Below, one piece after another: positions 18,609 to 27,506 of a stretch of 64,000 nt of DNA (the stretch's first letter is position 1; each line of letters begins with the position of its first letter). A program made the translations under genes and the position numbers. The DNA is from JAAZHD01 sp012510895 (GTDB lineage Bacteria; Bacillota; Clostridia; Caldicoprobacterales; DTU083). Location of the stretch: assembly GCA_050951465.1 (NCBI GenBank), contig JBMNJC010000025.1, positions 1 to 64,000 on the forward strand. The letters run 5' to 3'. The notes beneath the pieces are model-generated. The model was not told the origin of the DNA, made no database searches, and was given only the letters and a program-made list of their open reading frames with translations.

Positions 18609-20243
18609 GGCTGCTGAACAAAAAGTTCTTAATCAAAATCAGCAGCAAATACCCATATATTGTTAGGTTGTATAAACCTAAAGTACCGTTTTAATAGCAC
18701 CTTGAAAATTTGTATAAAAAGAGACCTAAGCCTCTTTTCAAGATTCATTACAAGAAGCTGCATTGCTATAACAGTTTCAGTTGTTGTTTGTAAACGTGCC
18801 ATGATTCGGTTAAGGCCGTAAAACCGTTTTCCTTCTCCGAATTTACCTTCAACAGCATTGCGCAAGCTCGAATCCTGGTGTTCCTGGTGATACTGCTGCC
18901 TCAACAGTTCCGGATCCTTTACGGGTCTCCCCAAGGGCGGGCCACTGAGCCTGATGTTGTGTTCCTTGCAGTAAGCAATATTATCCCGATTCCGGTAGAT
19001 CTTGTCGGCTAAAACTGCCTCAGGATAGTGGCCAAATCGTTGCTTGAAGTTTTCTACGGATGCTATTAGGGTAGTACCTTCGTTATAGTTATCAAAGCTC
19101 AGATGTTCCATGAAGGCGTAACCGTTTACGATGCTGATGGCAAGCTTGGCACCAAACTCGACAGGGGCGTTTGTTTTCCCGCGAACAATAGGCCTGATAA
19201 AAGGCATGTGTAAACTTACTATCCGATCTTCTACCTTGTGCTTTTTGTTCAGGAACATCTCCGACTGTTGACGATAGATCTCACGAGCAACGAGTAGATT
19301 TTGATATTGCTTTTTGTTCAAAAGGCCCAGCGGGCTGATTTCAGCCAAACCTTTAATAATGCTGAAATCCCGTTTAATGTACCGGAGTTGCTTCCCGATT
19401 GCCTTCCGTATTTTCTTTGCATTCGGCCGTTTGCTCTTTGAGATATTCAGAAAGTCTTTGCGGGCCTTGTTTCGGTAGGTTCTTGGCTTCTTTAGGCTGC
19501 CTATATGGGGAGAATGCAAAACGTCTATAATTTCTTCCAAGGCTTCTCTTACATTGTTAAGCAGCCATATATCTGTAGGAAAATGTATGTCGGCAGGAGC
19601 ACAAGTTGCATCAAGTATCAGTTTCCCCTGGTTGGCTTCAGGTGCATCTGTTTTTATACTATCTGTTTTCCCTGCGGGTGTTCCTTTATCCTGTGGGGGG
19701 TCATCGTCAGATTCGTCTTGCTTGGGGTTTGCTATCATCTCGTTTATTTCATTGATGATGTCCTTGCCCAGGCGTTTCCTGAAATGTACCATCATTGACG
19801 GATCAAAAGGAGTTTTGTATGTAAAGGCTTCCAGACCGATGAAATACTGCATATACGGGTTTTCAGTTATCTCCTGAACAGTTTCTCTGTCAGACAGGTT
19901 TTTCCGATTCTGGATGATTAGCGAGCCAGCCGCTACCCGTACTGAAAGTGCCTCCTGTCCTACATTTATGTCTTTGAAGTTCTTAGCATACCGGCTTTCA
20001 AGTGAACCCCAGTCAATTAACTCGGCTAGTTTACACCATTGATTTTCGGGGTTTAGTTTACCGCCGAATGGAAGAAAGAACTCGTGGGGGAGGATAGTTT
20101 GTTGAGTTTTGAATTTGTACATAAAATACCTCTTTAAGTGCAAGAATTTTACTACCTGTTTGTTGTTTTCTTTGCACTTATTATACCACAAAATACGTTA
20201 AAAGTCAGCATTCATGCGACTTTATGGTTTGTTCAGCAACCCC
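18609..20243 (-). mobile_element. IS1182-family element, copy 1
   Basis: The 1635-bp element has ends GGCTGCTGAACAAA (low end) and GGGGTTGCTGAACAAA (high end, read inward). It is flanked by a perfect 9-bp duplication, tatattagt, at 18600-18608 and 20244-20252. It is nearly identical to the copy at 50850-52482, with three amino acid differences in the transposase, which points to recent movement. It lies between cphB and the membrane protein gene at 20354. Confidence 0.95.
18629..20122 (-). CDS. IS1182 family transposase
   Basis: The 497-residue protein has an N-terminal DUF772 domain (PFDPSMMVHFRKRLG), a DDE core (LILDATCAPADI, VLADKIYR) and a C-terminal stretch NAVEGKFGEGKR. The start at 20122 follows AAAGAGGT; an upstream in-frame extension has no site. 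A TATAAT-like -10 lies in the leader (about 20177-20190). The gene points toward cphB, and no terminator is seen between its stop and cphB. Confidence 0.95.
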   Translation of the reverse strand: MYKFKTQQTILPHEFFLPFGGKLNPENQWCKLAELIDWGSLESRYAKNFKDINVGQEALSVRVAAGSLIIQNRKNLSDRETVQEITENPYMQYFIGLEAFTYKTPFDPSMMVHFRKRLGKDIINEINEMIANPKQDESDDDPPQDKGTPAGKTDSIKTDAPEANQGKLILDATCAPADIHFPTDIWLLNNVREALEEIIDVLHSPHIGSLKKPRTYRNKARKDFLNISKSKRPNAKKIRKAIGKQLRYIKRDFSIIKGLAEISPLGLLNKKQYQNLLVAREIYRQQSEMFLNKKHKVEDRIVSLHMPFIRPIVRGKTNAPVEFGAKLAISIVNGYAFMEHLSFDNYNEGTTLIASVENFKQRFGHYPEAVLADKIYRNRDNIAYCKEHNIRLSGPPLGRPVKDPELLRQQYHQEHQDSSLRNAVEGKFGEGKRFYGLNRIMARLQTTTETVIAMQLLVMNLEKRLRSLFIQIFKVLLKRYFRFIQPNNIWVFAADFD

Positions 20244-20312
20244 TATATTAGTTCCCTAACAAATATATTTTTCCAGACTGTGCTCTGTTTTATACTTTTT
20301 AATGCGTTATGT

Positions 20313-20337
20313 AAAAAAAACACCTTATGGTGTTTTT
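20313..20337 (-). terminator. Terminator after the membrane protein gene
   Basis: AACACC and GGTGTT form a short stem followed on the minus strand by a run of eight T. It lies just after the stop of the gene at 20354. Confidence 0.7.
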
Positions 20338-20353
20338 AGAATGTTCTACTATT

Positions 20354-20872
20354 TTATTTTTCATACTTCGATAATTCTTCCCGCATTGCATCTTTCTTTT
20401 TTATAGCTTCTTTTATTTTATCACGTCTGCGAATACCGTCTAAGTAACTTAATCCAGACACAACAGGAAAACAAGCTATGAAAATAATAGCTAAGGCAGG
20501 CATAAAATTATCAAATGTAGTAATAAACTTAATATAAGGAATGAGTAAAATTCTAAGTATGACTTCCAACCACCATATATCGGGTAAAGCTATGGTGATT
20601 AAATATATAAAAAGTCCTGGTATAGATGCGATTAGTCCTGAAATAAAACCTTTAGCAGGATGAAAGCTACCTCTTTTTAAATCATTCATTCCATAATGTG
20701 ATGCATCACCATAAATTACAAACCAAAACAATGCTATGAAAAGTAAACCAATCAACCACTCGTACCATTTATTGTTAAATGCTCCAAAAATCAGAAAATA
20801 AAGGAATATTTGAATGATAGTGATTAATACATGACTGCCAAACAGTTTTCTGCCAAATTCAAAATAGCCCAT
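20354..20872 (-). CDS. Membrane protein of unknown function
   Basis: The 172-residue product has four hydrophobic segments (residues about 12-30, 37-54, 77-97 and 121-142) and a charged C-terminal tail (DGIRRRDKIKEAIKKKDAMREELSKYEK region). A GGAAGAG site precedes the ATG. It is followed by a terminator and was probably close to cphB before the IS1182 insertion. I do not recognise a family. Confidence 0.75.
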   Translation of the reverse strand: MGYFEFGRKLFGSHVLITIIQIFLYFLIFGAFNNKWYEWLIGLLFIALFWFVIYGDASHYGMNDLKRGSFHPAKGFISGLIASIPGLFIYLITIALPDIWWLEVILRILLIPYIKFITTFDNFMPALAIIFIACFPVVSGLSYLDGIRRRDKIKEAIKKKDAMREELSKYEK

Positions 20873-20970
20873 TTCTCACTCTTCCTTATTCTTTTTTCTC
20901 CTATTAATAATATTTTACTATAAAATAGAGCAATTTACCAGTTATATCATATTTACTTATTGACCTTTAC

Positions 20971-21582
20971 TTAAACACATCTTCCATCTGTAACTATCAT
21001 GTCTAGTGATACATCAAAAGGTTCAACAGGTAGTATATCTACAATCTGTTCAATAAATCCTATTCCTACTTTAACTGCATCATGACGTAAAGAAGGCAAA
21101 AAACGATCATAGTACCCTGCACCATATCCCAGACGATTTTTATAGCTGTCAAAAGCTATACCTGGGATAATTACAAGATCAATTTTCTTTGGCTCTATTA
21201 TTATTCTCTTCTCTTTAGCCGGCTCAAGAATTCCCCAAGTTCCTGGTTTCAAATCATCCAATGAAGTTATTTCACAGGGTAAAAGCAATCTTCCCTCGGG
21301 TATAGAGACAGGAACCACAATACGTTTACCGTTATCAAGTGCATTTTTTATAATTGAGTGAGTGTCAACCTCACTATTAAAACTAACATAAGTCATAATA
21401 ACATCAGCATTTTGATAAAAGACATGTGCTCTTAGTTTTCTCTCGATGATCAGACTTTTTAATTTTCGCTTTTCATCAGGAATTGAATCTCTTTTTGCAA
21501 TCATAGCATTACGAAGTTTTTTCTTCGCCACACTGATGGAATGTCTATTATTTTTGGGATTAACCTGCTTAAAATGATTCAT
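20971..21582 (-). CDS. 5-formyltetrahydrofolate cyclo-ligase
   Basis: It converts 5-formyl-THF to 5,10-methenyl-THF with ATP. The 203-residue protein has the family features KKKLRNAMIAKRD at the N-terminus, SFNSEVDT, and the C-terminal signature NRLGYGAGYYDRFL. The ATG at 21582 follows GGGAGG; the longer frame to 21609 has no better site. It is flanked by the membrane protein gene and by the IS110 non-coding region. Confidence 0.92.
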   Translation of the reverse strand: MNHFKQVNPKNNRHSISVAKKKLRNAMIAKRDSIPDEKRKLKSLIIERKLRAHVFYQNADVIMTYVSFNSEVDTHSIIKNALDNGKRIVVPVSIPEGRLLLPCEITSLDDLKPGTWGILEPAKEKRIIIEPKKIDLVIIPGIAFDSYKNRLGYGAGYYDRFLPSLRHDAVKVGIGFIEQIVDILPVEPFDVSLDMIVTDGRCV

Positions 21583-21609
21583 ATGATTCCTCCCTCTATT
21601 ATCTTTCAT

Positions 21610-22326
21610 TTTCTCTCGTATTCTCTCTCAATCTTAGGATTTCACTTTGTTGTTAAGAGAACCACTCACGGATATAACGCATTTCAATGCTTTGTTGCCT
21701 GAAATATGGGAAAATAGGTGCCTTAAATAAACTGCGTACTTATTACATTTATTTTTGGCCCTGATTACTCCACATAAACTCAGGTGGCATACCCTCCCAT
21801 GTCTCGCTGGCTCGTGGCCTAAATTCCTTCGTTCTGCCTATCCGTGGGGTGGATGTCGGCCATGCTCCTTTACTGGGTCGTCTTATGCGCCCTCATGGAA
21901 TAAATTCCTGCCGACTATCAGCTCTCTTTTTTCAAGGTGCTATCGTGAAATTGTTAAAGAATACTTATCTTCATCATCCGCCTGATTGGCCGTTCTCAAG
22001 AGGTTCACAAGGTGTGTGAAACGCATTCCTGCCTCTATCGCAGAGCAAATCTGCGGATGTTAAAGAACGAATTTTTACTTATTACATCCCTGTATACTTC
22101 TTCGTTCCTGTCCCTGTGCTCAAGGCCCAAGGATCCACCCAAGGGCATGACCCAAGAGCAAAGCGTGTGATACAATCGAATTACCTGGCGATGAGCAATG
22201 CACTGTACACATCCCCGCCTCCATGCCCATCGCTCAACCAGAGCTATCACACGCTGTAGGCCTGTCAGCGGGACGACCCCACAGGAATGACTTCCTGACA
22301 GGCCGTGACCCATATGCAAAGCTATT
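21610..22326 (-). other. Non-coding stretch belonging largely to the IS110 element
   Basis: No supported gene lies in these 717 bases. The first 50 or so are the leader of the cyclo-ligase gene. From about 21750 the base composition rises sharply in GC compared with neighbouring spacers, as in the IS110 transposase, and strong inverted repeats occur at 22162-22304. It is probably the long non-coding flank of the IS110 element. Short open frames here (for example 21755-21985) have no ribosome site and no family resemblance. Confidence 0.5.
22162..22304 (-). ncRNA. Candidate bridge-type RNA of the IS110 element
   Basis: Just after the transposase stop (22327) are two perfect stems: GGCCTGTCAG/CTGACAGGCC (22259-22268 with 22295-22304) and AGCGTGTGATA/TATCACACGCT (22162-22172 with 22245-22255), with a smaller GCGATG/CATCGC stem inside the second. 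IS110-family recombinases are known to use a structured RNA from the element's non-coding end; in the IS1111 group it lies downstream of the gene. Position and folding fit, but guide loops were not matched to the flanks. Confidence 0.45.
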
Positions 22327-23610
22327 CTATGCTGCCAAGGGGGTATCAGCAAGGACAATGCCCCCTAGCGCTTTTACCGGGTTGTATTCTACATTCCTAG
22401 TGATAAGCGTATAGGCAATTCTAATGAATCGACTGCATAGCGCTATTAAAGACTGCTTCTTCTTTATCGGATTTTCTTTCCTGGTTGTGTAATGCTTATG
22501 CAGGACATTGAATTCAGCGTTCTTGGCTACAAGCGGAAGCATCGCCCTGAACAGTATGGCCCGTAACCTGCTGCGTCCCCTTTTGGTAATGGTCGTCAGC
22601 CCCTTATGCGTTCCCGAGCTATTCTCGCGGAGATTCAATCCGGCTAGTTTGATAATCTGTTTTGGATGACTAAACCGATTTATATCACCGATCTCTGCCA
22701 GGAAACCTGCTGCCGTCTTTATCCCAATACCCTTGATCTCCAGCAGCCTTGCCGCACCTGGAATAGTTAAGACCAACTCTTCCAACCGAGCCTCAATACC
22801 CTCAAGGATGTTTTGGACCTCATGGTACTCCTTCATCAGCAGACGAATCTCGTAGAGTGCCATTTCCGTGCCCTCTTTGACTCCAACGCTATACATGGTT
22901 GCTTCCTTCAGCTCCTGAGCCCGCTTCAGCCCTACAGCCCGCTTTACCTCTGTTCTCCAGATGCTTACAATATCCTCTGCCGGCAGTTTTGTAATCATGC
23001 CGGGAAGCGGCATCTCTCTTAATGTCAGTAGAGCGGCTTTTCCTTCCCAGCTTTTAAATACGTCTGTAAACTCTGGATTGTATGTGTCTATCCATCTCTG
23101 AACTTTATTCTTAACAGTCCATGATTTCACCAGCCATTCCTCCCGCAGATTGTTGGCTTTCCTAAGCTCTGCGAAGAGACCTTGTGGCATGTATGGTATC
23201 TGGTATCTGCCGTCCTTCACAAGCATAGCGATGGTCTTGGGATCTTTACGATCGCTTTTGCTTGGCGAATTGTCATCTAATTCTTTCGCTTTCTTTACGT
23301 GGTATGGATTCTCCTGTACCACCATATACCCTTGCGTCAGAATTTCCTGAGCAAATGTGTACCAGTAATGACCTGTTGGTTCCAACCCAACTATGACTTT
23401 GTCCTTGCAGTACTTGGCAGCAACCTCATTTGCCCACTCTTCAAAACTCTTGAAACCCTGGTAGGTTGACTTGAAGCTAATTGTCTTATCAAGTTCTATG
23501 CCGCGCCAGTCAAACGCTCGTGCGTAGTGCTTTTTCTTGGCAATGTCTACCCCAATTACCAAGGTACTATCTGTAACTTGCATGATTTTTAAATTTTGGT
23601 TATACTTCAT
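22327..23610 (-). CDS. IS110 family transposase (DEDD recombinase)
   Basis: The 427-residue protein has an N-terminal RuvC-like DEDD domain (VIGVDIAKKKH, GLEPTGHYW, KSDRKDPKT) and the C-terminal Transposase_20 domain with a helix-hairpin-helix (IKGIGIKTAAGFLAEIGD) and the serine motif LRENSSGTHKG. It is full length and uninterrupted. The leader (about 23625-23685) has an imperfect inverted repeat ending in TTGTGG/CCACAA. The element sits between the cyclo-ligase gene and the end of alr. Target duplications are not expected for this family and none was found. Confidence 0.93.
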   Translation of the reverse strand: MKYNQNLKIMQVTDSTLVIGVDIAKKKHYARAFDWRGIELDKTISFKSTYQGFKSFEEWANEVAAKYCKDKVIVGLEPTGHYWYTFAQEILTQGYMVVQENPYHVKKAKELDDNSPSKSDRKDPKTIAMLVKDGRYQIPYMPQGLFAELRKANNLREEWLVKSWTVKNKVQRWIDTYNPEFTDVFKSWEGKAALLTLREMPLPGMITKLPAEDIVSIWRTEVKRAVGLKRAQELKEATMYSVGVKEGTEMALYEIRLLMKEYHEVQNILEGIEARLEELVLTIPGAARLLEIKGIGIKTAAGFLAEIGDINRFSHPKQIIKLAGLNLRENSSGTHKGLTTITKRGRSRLRAILFRAMLPLVAKNAEFNVLHKHYTTRKENPIKKKQSLIALCSRFIRIAYTLITRNVEYNPVKALGGIVLADTPLAA

Positions 23611-23744
23611 ATTGAAGGCCCCCCTGTATTATTTATTGTGGAAGTTTTACTTGTCAGTTGACCACCACAATTTTATTCTACAGGAACGGTCTTCTTTTTT
23701 CAAAGTTCAACAAAGATCATTACAGGAATGCTCCTGTCTTTTAT

Positions 23745-24863
23745 TTATACATATAGTCTTGGTACTCTTTCGCTGATTGAGGTAAGAATCTCATAAGATA
23801 TTGTTCCGCTAAGTTCAGCTAGTTCGTCTGCCAAAATTTGTTTTCCTCCTTGCTCACCTATTAAAACAACTTCGGAACCAACAGATGCCTCCGGAATATC
23901 AGTAATATCAATCATCATTTGATCCATACATATTTTACCTATTATTGGAGCTTTCTTGCCAGACACCAAAACTGATGCTTTGTTACTCAAATTACGTGGG
24001 TATCCGTCTGCATAACCTAAGGGGAGCGTCCCAACTATTATAGTCTTGTCAGCTACATAGCTTCTACCGTAGCTCACAGTTTCGCCAACATGCATTGTTT
24101 TTATATGTACAATAGTAGTTTTCCACTGAAGTACTGGGAGCAGCTTTACCTTTGCATGAGATTTTATATAAGCCGAAGGATAATATCCATAAACACTAAT
24201 CCCAGGTCTAACCATACTAAAGTTAGCTTCAGGAAAGTTAAATATTCCAGCACTATTAGAGGCATGTATCCAATTTAGTTGTATACCTGATTTTTGCATA
24301 ATATGAATCATATTTTTAAACTTACGAATCTGTAACTTAGTATATGTATGATCTGCTTCATCAGCAGCCGCAAAGTGGGTAAAAGCACCTTCCATATGAA
24401 TACTGCTCATACTTTTTAAATCCATGCTCGCTTTTAGAACTTCTTCTATAGTTTGGAATCCTAACCTGCCCATACCGGTATCCAATTTTAAATGTATTTT
24501 TACCGCTTTATTTAAACGTCTTGATTCTTCATTCAACTGACGGGCTACCGCAATGGAAGAAACAGTCTGGACTAAATCATACTGTATTGGCAACGAGCTT
24601 TGTGATTTATCAATTTGACCTAACACCAAAATAGGAACTGTTATACCGCTTTCTCGCAGCTCTGCACCTTCCTCTGGTAAAGCAACTCCTAACCATGACA
24701 CACCTGCTTCGATTGCTGCTTCAGCTACTTTAAGTGCACCATGCCCATAAGCATTTGCTTTAACAACGGCCATCATTACACTTTTAGGATTTATTAAAGA
24801 TTGTAGTTGTGCTATATTATATTTTAAACGAGCTAAATTAACTATAGCTTTCGTAGCTCTCAT
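23745..24863 (-). CDS. alr: Alanine racemase
   Basis: This PLP enzyme makes D-alanine for peptidoglycan; spore-associated racemases also tune germination. The 372-residue protein has the PLP lysine motif AVVKANAYGHG near residue 33, the catalytic tyrosine region GETVSYGRSY, and the C-terminal beta domain. The ATG at 24863 follows GGGAGG; five further upstream codons are open but unlikely. The IS110 element begins shortly after its stop, and a small inverted repeat there (ACAGGAGCATTCCTGT) may be its terminator. Confidence 0.96.
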   Translation of the reverse strand: MRATKAIVNLARLKYNIAQLQSLINPKSVMMAVVKANAYGHGALKVAEAAIEAGVSWLGVALPEEGAELRESGITVPILVLGQIDKSQSSLPIQYDLVQTVSSIAVARQLNEESRRLNKAVKIHLKLDTGMGRLGFQTIEEVLKASMDLKSMSSIHMEGAFTHFAAADEADHTYTKLQIRKFKNMIHIMQKSGIQLNWIHASNSAGIFNFPEANFSMVRPGISVYGYYPSAYIKSHAKVKLLPVLQWKTTIVHIKTMHVGETVSYGRSYVADKTIIVGTLPLGYADGYPRNLSNKASVLVSGKKAPIIGKICMDQMMIDITDIPEASVGSEVVLIGEQGGKQILADELAELSGTISYEILTSISERVPRLYV

Positions 24864-24994
24864 TTTTATGCCTCCCATTATTATTCTTTCAAAATAGAAT
24901 AGTATCCGGCCTGATAGAGATATTATATTAGAAAATTTTTATAATTAAAAGAAAAACAGGATAAAAATAAATATAACAGCAGCATCTAATAAAT

Positions 24995-25024
24995 AAAAAA
25001 CGTGGTTTATGCACCACGTTTTTA
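24995..25024 (-). terminator. Terminator after the DUF1540 gene
   Basis: AACGTGG and CCACGTT form a stem flanked by A- and T-runs on both sides, so it can work in both directions. It follows the DUF1540 stop by about 30 bases. Confidence 0.75.
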
Positions 25025-25052
25025 CTATTAGATATTTACACTAATTACTAAT

Positions 25053-25226
25053 TCAACTTTTAATAAAGGTCGCACAATCAGTTTCTTCTGAATTTTTGGC
25101 TATTGAAGGCTGTATTTCAATTTTTTGAGCCAGGCAAGTATCTTCTTTGGAATTATAATAGCAGTTGGAGACCACACACTTTACTCCTGACAAATGTTCT
25201 TGAGTCTTTTCAACTCTTTTATTCAT
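25053..25226 (-). CDS. Small cysteine-rich DUF1540 protein
   Basis: This 57-residue gene was found by reading the spacer between alr and the tRNAs. The product has the DUF1540 pattern CVVSNCYYN, then DTCLA and a final C-A-T-F, with four spaced cysteines that probably bind a metal. DUF1540 proteins are common in spore-forming Clostridia and Bacilli; their role is unknown. The ATG at 25226 follows AAGGAGG, and a terminator follows the stop, so it seems to be a single-gene transcript. Confidence 0.85.
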   Translation of the reverse strand: MNKRVEKTQEHLSGVKCVVSNCYYNSKEDTCLAQKIEIQPSIAKNSEETDCATFIKS

Positions 25227-25330
25227 TAATCTAACCCTCCTTAAGATTATTTGTTTTTAGTATTAGATAATGAACGAAGAATATACTCTTACAGCAATTT
25301 TTATAAAAAAATATATACCAATATTATATA

Positions 25331-25358
25331 AAAAAACCAAGAGTACGTAACTCTTGGT
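25331..25358 (-). terminator. Terminator of the minus-strand tRNA operon
   Basis: CCAAGAGT and ACTCTTGG form a stem followed on the minus strand by seven T. It lies a few bases after the tRNA-Lys 3' end. Confidence 0.85.
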
Positions 25359-25362
25359 AATC

Positions 25363-25438
25363 TGGTGGACCATCAGGGACTCGAACCCTGGACTCCCTGA
25401 TTAAGAGTCAGGTGCTCTACCAGCTGAGCTAATGGTCC
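25363..25438 (-). tRNA. tRNA-Lys (CTT)
   Basis: Cloverleaf with acceptor GGACCAT/ATGGTCC, encoded CCA and anticodon loop CTCTTAA. Last gene of the nine-tRNA operon. Confidence 0.95.
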
Positions 25439-25471
25439 ATTAAATAAATTTTAGAGAGTCGTTAAGCTCTT

Positions 25472-25548
25472 TGGTACGCCCAGTAGGATTCGAACCTACG
25501 ACATCTTGATCCGAAGTCAAGCACTCTATCCAGCTGAGCTATGGGCGC
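25472..25548 (-). tRNA. tRNA-Arg (TCG)
   Basis: Acceptor GCGCCCA/TGGGCGT (G-T at the first pair), encoded CCA, anticodon loop CTTCGGA. A TCG rather than ACG anticodon reads CGN codons here; another CGN-reading gene may exist elsewhere. Confidence 0.93.
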
Positions 25549-25551
25549 ACA

Positions 25552-25625
25552 TGGAGCGGGTGATGGGAATCGAACCCACGCGACCAGCTTGGAAGGCTGG
25601 GATTCTACCACTGAACTACACCCGC
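25552..25625 (-). tRNA. tRNA-Gly (TCC), copy 1
   Basis: Anticodon loop CTTCCAA, acceptor starting GCGGGTG, encoded CCA. It appears identical to the copy at 26155-26228. Confidence 0.95.
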
Positions 25626-25661
25626 ATACGGGCTCTGTAACTTTAAATAACTTTATTATAG

Positions 25662-25736
25662 TGGAGCGGAAGACGGGATTCGAACCCGCGACATTCGCCT
25701 TGGCAAGGCGACGCTCTACCACTGAGCCACTCCCGC
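25662..25736 (-). tRNA. tRNA-Gly (GCC)
   Basis: Anticodon loop TTGCCAA, acceptor starting GCGGGAG, encoded CCA. Confidence 0.95.
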
Positions 25737-25762
25737 TTAACAAACTTAGATCTTACGAAACA

Positions 25763-25847
25763 TGGTGCGGGCGAAGAGATTTGAACTCCCACGCCTTGCG
25801 GCACTAGATCCTAAGTCTAGCGCGTCTGCCAGTTCCGCCACACCCGC
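25763..25847 (-). tRNA. tRNA-Leu (TAG)
   Basis: An 85-base gene with a long variable arm; anticodon loop CTTAGGA, acceptor GCGGGTG/CGCCCGC, encoded CCA. Confidence 0.94.
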
Positions 25848-25868
25848 ACACTGATCAAAATAATTAGC

Positions 25869-25944
25869 TGGCTGGGGCGGCAGGACTCGAACCTACGCAT
25901 GCGGGAGTCAAAGTCCCGTGCCTTACCCACTTGGCTACGCCCCA
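25869..25944 (-). tRNA. tRNA-Gln (TTG)
   Basis: Acceptor TGGGGCG/CGCCCCA with discriminator G and encoded CCA; anticodon loop CTTTGAC. Confidence 0.94.
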
Positions 25945-25971
25945 TCAGGTTTAATATAATAACAGTCAAAA

Positions 25972-26049
25972 TGGGGTGAATGATGGGACTCGAACCCACG
26001 ACCTCCAGAGCCACAATCTGGCGTTCTAACCAACTGAACTACATTCACC
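25972..26049 (-). tRNA. tRNA-His (GTG)
   Basis: Anticodon GTG; the genome-encoded extra G at position -1 opposite the C discriminator is typical of bacterial tRNA-His. Encoded CCA. Confidence 0.94.
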
Positions 26050-26076
26050 ATGTCCTATGTTGGGTATAACAAACAA

Positions 26077-26153
26077 TGGCGCGCCTGAAGGGATTCGAAC
26101 CCCTGGCCTACGGATTAGAAGTCCGTTGCTCTATCCTGCTGAGCTACAGGCGC
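26077..26153 (-). tRNA. tRNA-Arg (TCT)
   Basis: Acceptor GCGCCTG/CAGGCGC with discriminator G, encoded CCA, anticodon loop CTTCTAA. Confidence 0.95.
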
Positions 26154-26154
26154 A

Positions 26155-26228
26155 TGGAGCGGGTGATGGGAATCGAACCCACGCGACCAGCTTGGAAGGC
26201 TGGGATTCTACCACTGAACTACACCCGC
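26155..26228 (-). tRNA. tRNA-Gly (TCC), copy 2
   Basis: First gene of the operon; the same sequence as the copy at 25552-25625, so probably an internal duplication. Confidence 0.95.
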
Positions 26229-26265
26229 ATGAGTAACTCCCATGCATGACTGCTGACGAGTAGAA

Positions 26266-26294
26266 ATTATATCATTAATATCCAATTAAGTCAA
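26266..26294 (-). promoter_or_regulatory. Promoter of the nine-tRNA operon
   Basis: TTGACT (26289-26294), a 17-nt spacer and TATAAT (26266-26271) on the minus strand, about 38 bases upstream of the first tRNA. Confidence 0.85.
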
Positions 26295-26545
26295 GAACTA
26301 ATTATGAAAACTAAATAGGTAACTTTCCAAAACCCATGATAAAGTATAGCTAAATAACACAGCTTCGTCAAGTATCAAATTTGTGTCTGCTTGGAAATTA
26401 CTGCTCAATAGGATGATTTCTACAATCCATATAGCCTCAATCTTTTTTGCATACTATTGGTTTACATTTTTACAGATGCAGCTTATCTCCACTATGATTT
26501 AGAATAGTCATTTATACAATGTATAAGAGATTACAATGCAAGCTT
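26295..26545. other. Spacer between degV and the tRNA promoter
   Basis: AT-rich; no gene, RNA or clear terminator was found. It lies between the end of degV and the -35 of the tRNA promoter. Confidence 0.5.
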
Positions 26546-27415
26546 TTATGTTCTGGGTTTACCATAGAAAAATGCTGCCATTAACCCAGGCCCTGCATGA
26601 GTTCCTATGGTTGAACCAATATATGTATAATAAACATCACTAAATCCGATATCTTGCTTAAGCCCTTCACCAAACTCATTTGCCTTTTCAGGTATATCTG
26701 AGTGACATATATAGAGGGTCTGTTCCTGAGGATTCACTACCAATTCTCTCACAATATCATGGATTCTTCTTATGGTCGCTTTTCTACCCCTTATTCTTTC
26801 CCGAACTAGCAAATGACCTTCCTTATCAAGATTGAGTATCGGATTAATTTTAAGAGTTGTTCCTATAATTGCCCCTGCCCGACTTACTCGCCCGCTTCTA
26901 TGGAGATATTCTAAATTGTCTGTTGTATAATAAGTATTAATTTCAATCTTATGTTCCTCAATCCATTTAACACATTCCTGTGCTGTCTTGCCCTGATCTC
27001 TCATTTCTGCGGCTTTAATAGCAAGCATTCCGTATCCTACTGAAGCTAATGTAGAATCAATTAAATAAATATCTTGATCAGGATATTTTTCTTTCATTAT
27101 ATCCACGGCCTGCATTCCATTCGAATAAGTTCCGGATATTCCACTACCAAGACATATATGTATTATAGGCAGCTTAAGATGAAGTAAACTTTCCCAGAAT
27201 GAGACGAATTCGTATACATTAACCTGACTTGTTCTTGGAGTAGCTCCATTACGGATCTTATCATAAAATACTTTAAAATCATCATGAACCATAGTGTCAC
27301 GGAATTCATCTTCTCCAATATAGTATGACATTTGTAAAGGATAGATTTTTCTTTCCTTACACAAAGACATTGGAAGGTCGCATCCAGAATCAGTTGCCAT
27401 GCAAAATTTAGACAT
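26546..27415 (-). CDS. DegV family fatty-acid-binding protein
   Basis: DegV/FakB proteins bind a fatty acid and present it to the kinase FakA for lipid synthesis. The 289-residue protein has the family features ATDSGCDLP at the N-terminus, TSQVN, GSGISGTYSNG for lipid headgroup contact, and HAGPG near the C-terminus. GGGGG precedes the ATG. No fakA is in the window, so the pathway partner is elsewhere. Confidence 0.9.
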   Translation of the reverse strand: MSKFCMATDSGCDLPMSLCKERKIYPLQMSYYIGEDEFRDTMVHDDFKVFYDKIRNGATPRTSQVNVYEFVSFWESLLHLKLPIIHICLGSGISGTYSNGMQAVDIMKEKYPDQDIYLIDSTLASVGYGMLAIKAAEMRDQGKTAQECVKWIEEHKIEINTYYTTDNLEYLHRSGRVSRAGAIIGTTLKINPILNLDKEGHLLVRERIRGRKATIRRIHDIVRELVVNPQEQTLYICHSDIPEKANEFGEGLKQDIGFSDVYYTYIGSTIGTHAGPGLMAAFFYGKPRT

Positions 27416-27506
27416 AAAAATACCCCCTTTATTGAGTTATTTTACCAAAAACCATTAATCAAATCAAATTCCACCTGCAGTTCACATAAAATAAATATAA
27501 GTTGGG

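Noticed and set aside
18600..20252. IS1182 and IS110 insertions as further examples of promoter targeting
   Set aside because: IS1182 makes 9-bp AT-rich duplications without a -35/-10 pair at fixed distance; one copy lies inside surE. The pattern is limited to the IS1202-like elements.
21755..22414. Several open frames of 60-110 codons beside the IS110 transposase
   Set aside because: No ribosome site, no recognisable motifs, and they overlap strong RNA-like stems and the transposase gene.
25462..26014. Open frames of 65-93 codons on both strands, some with repetitive peptide patterns
   Set aside because: They are translations of the tRNA genes and their complements; no ribosome sites and no protein family.
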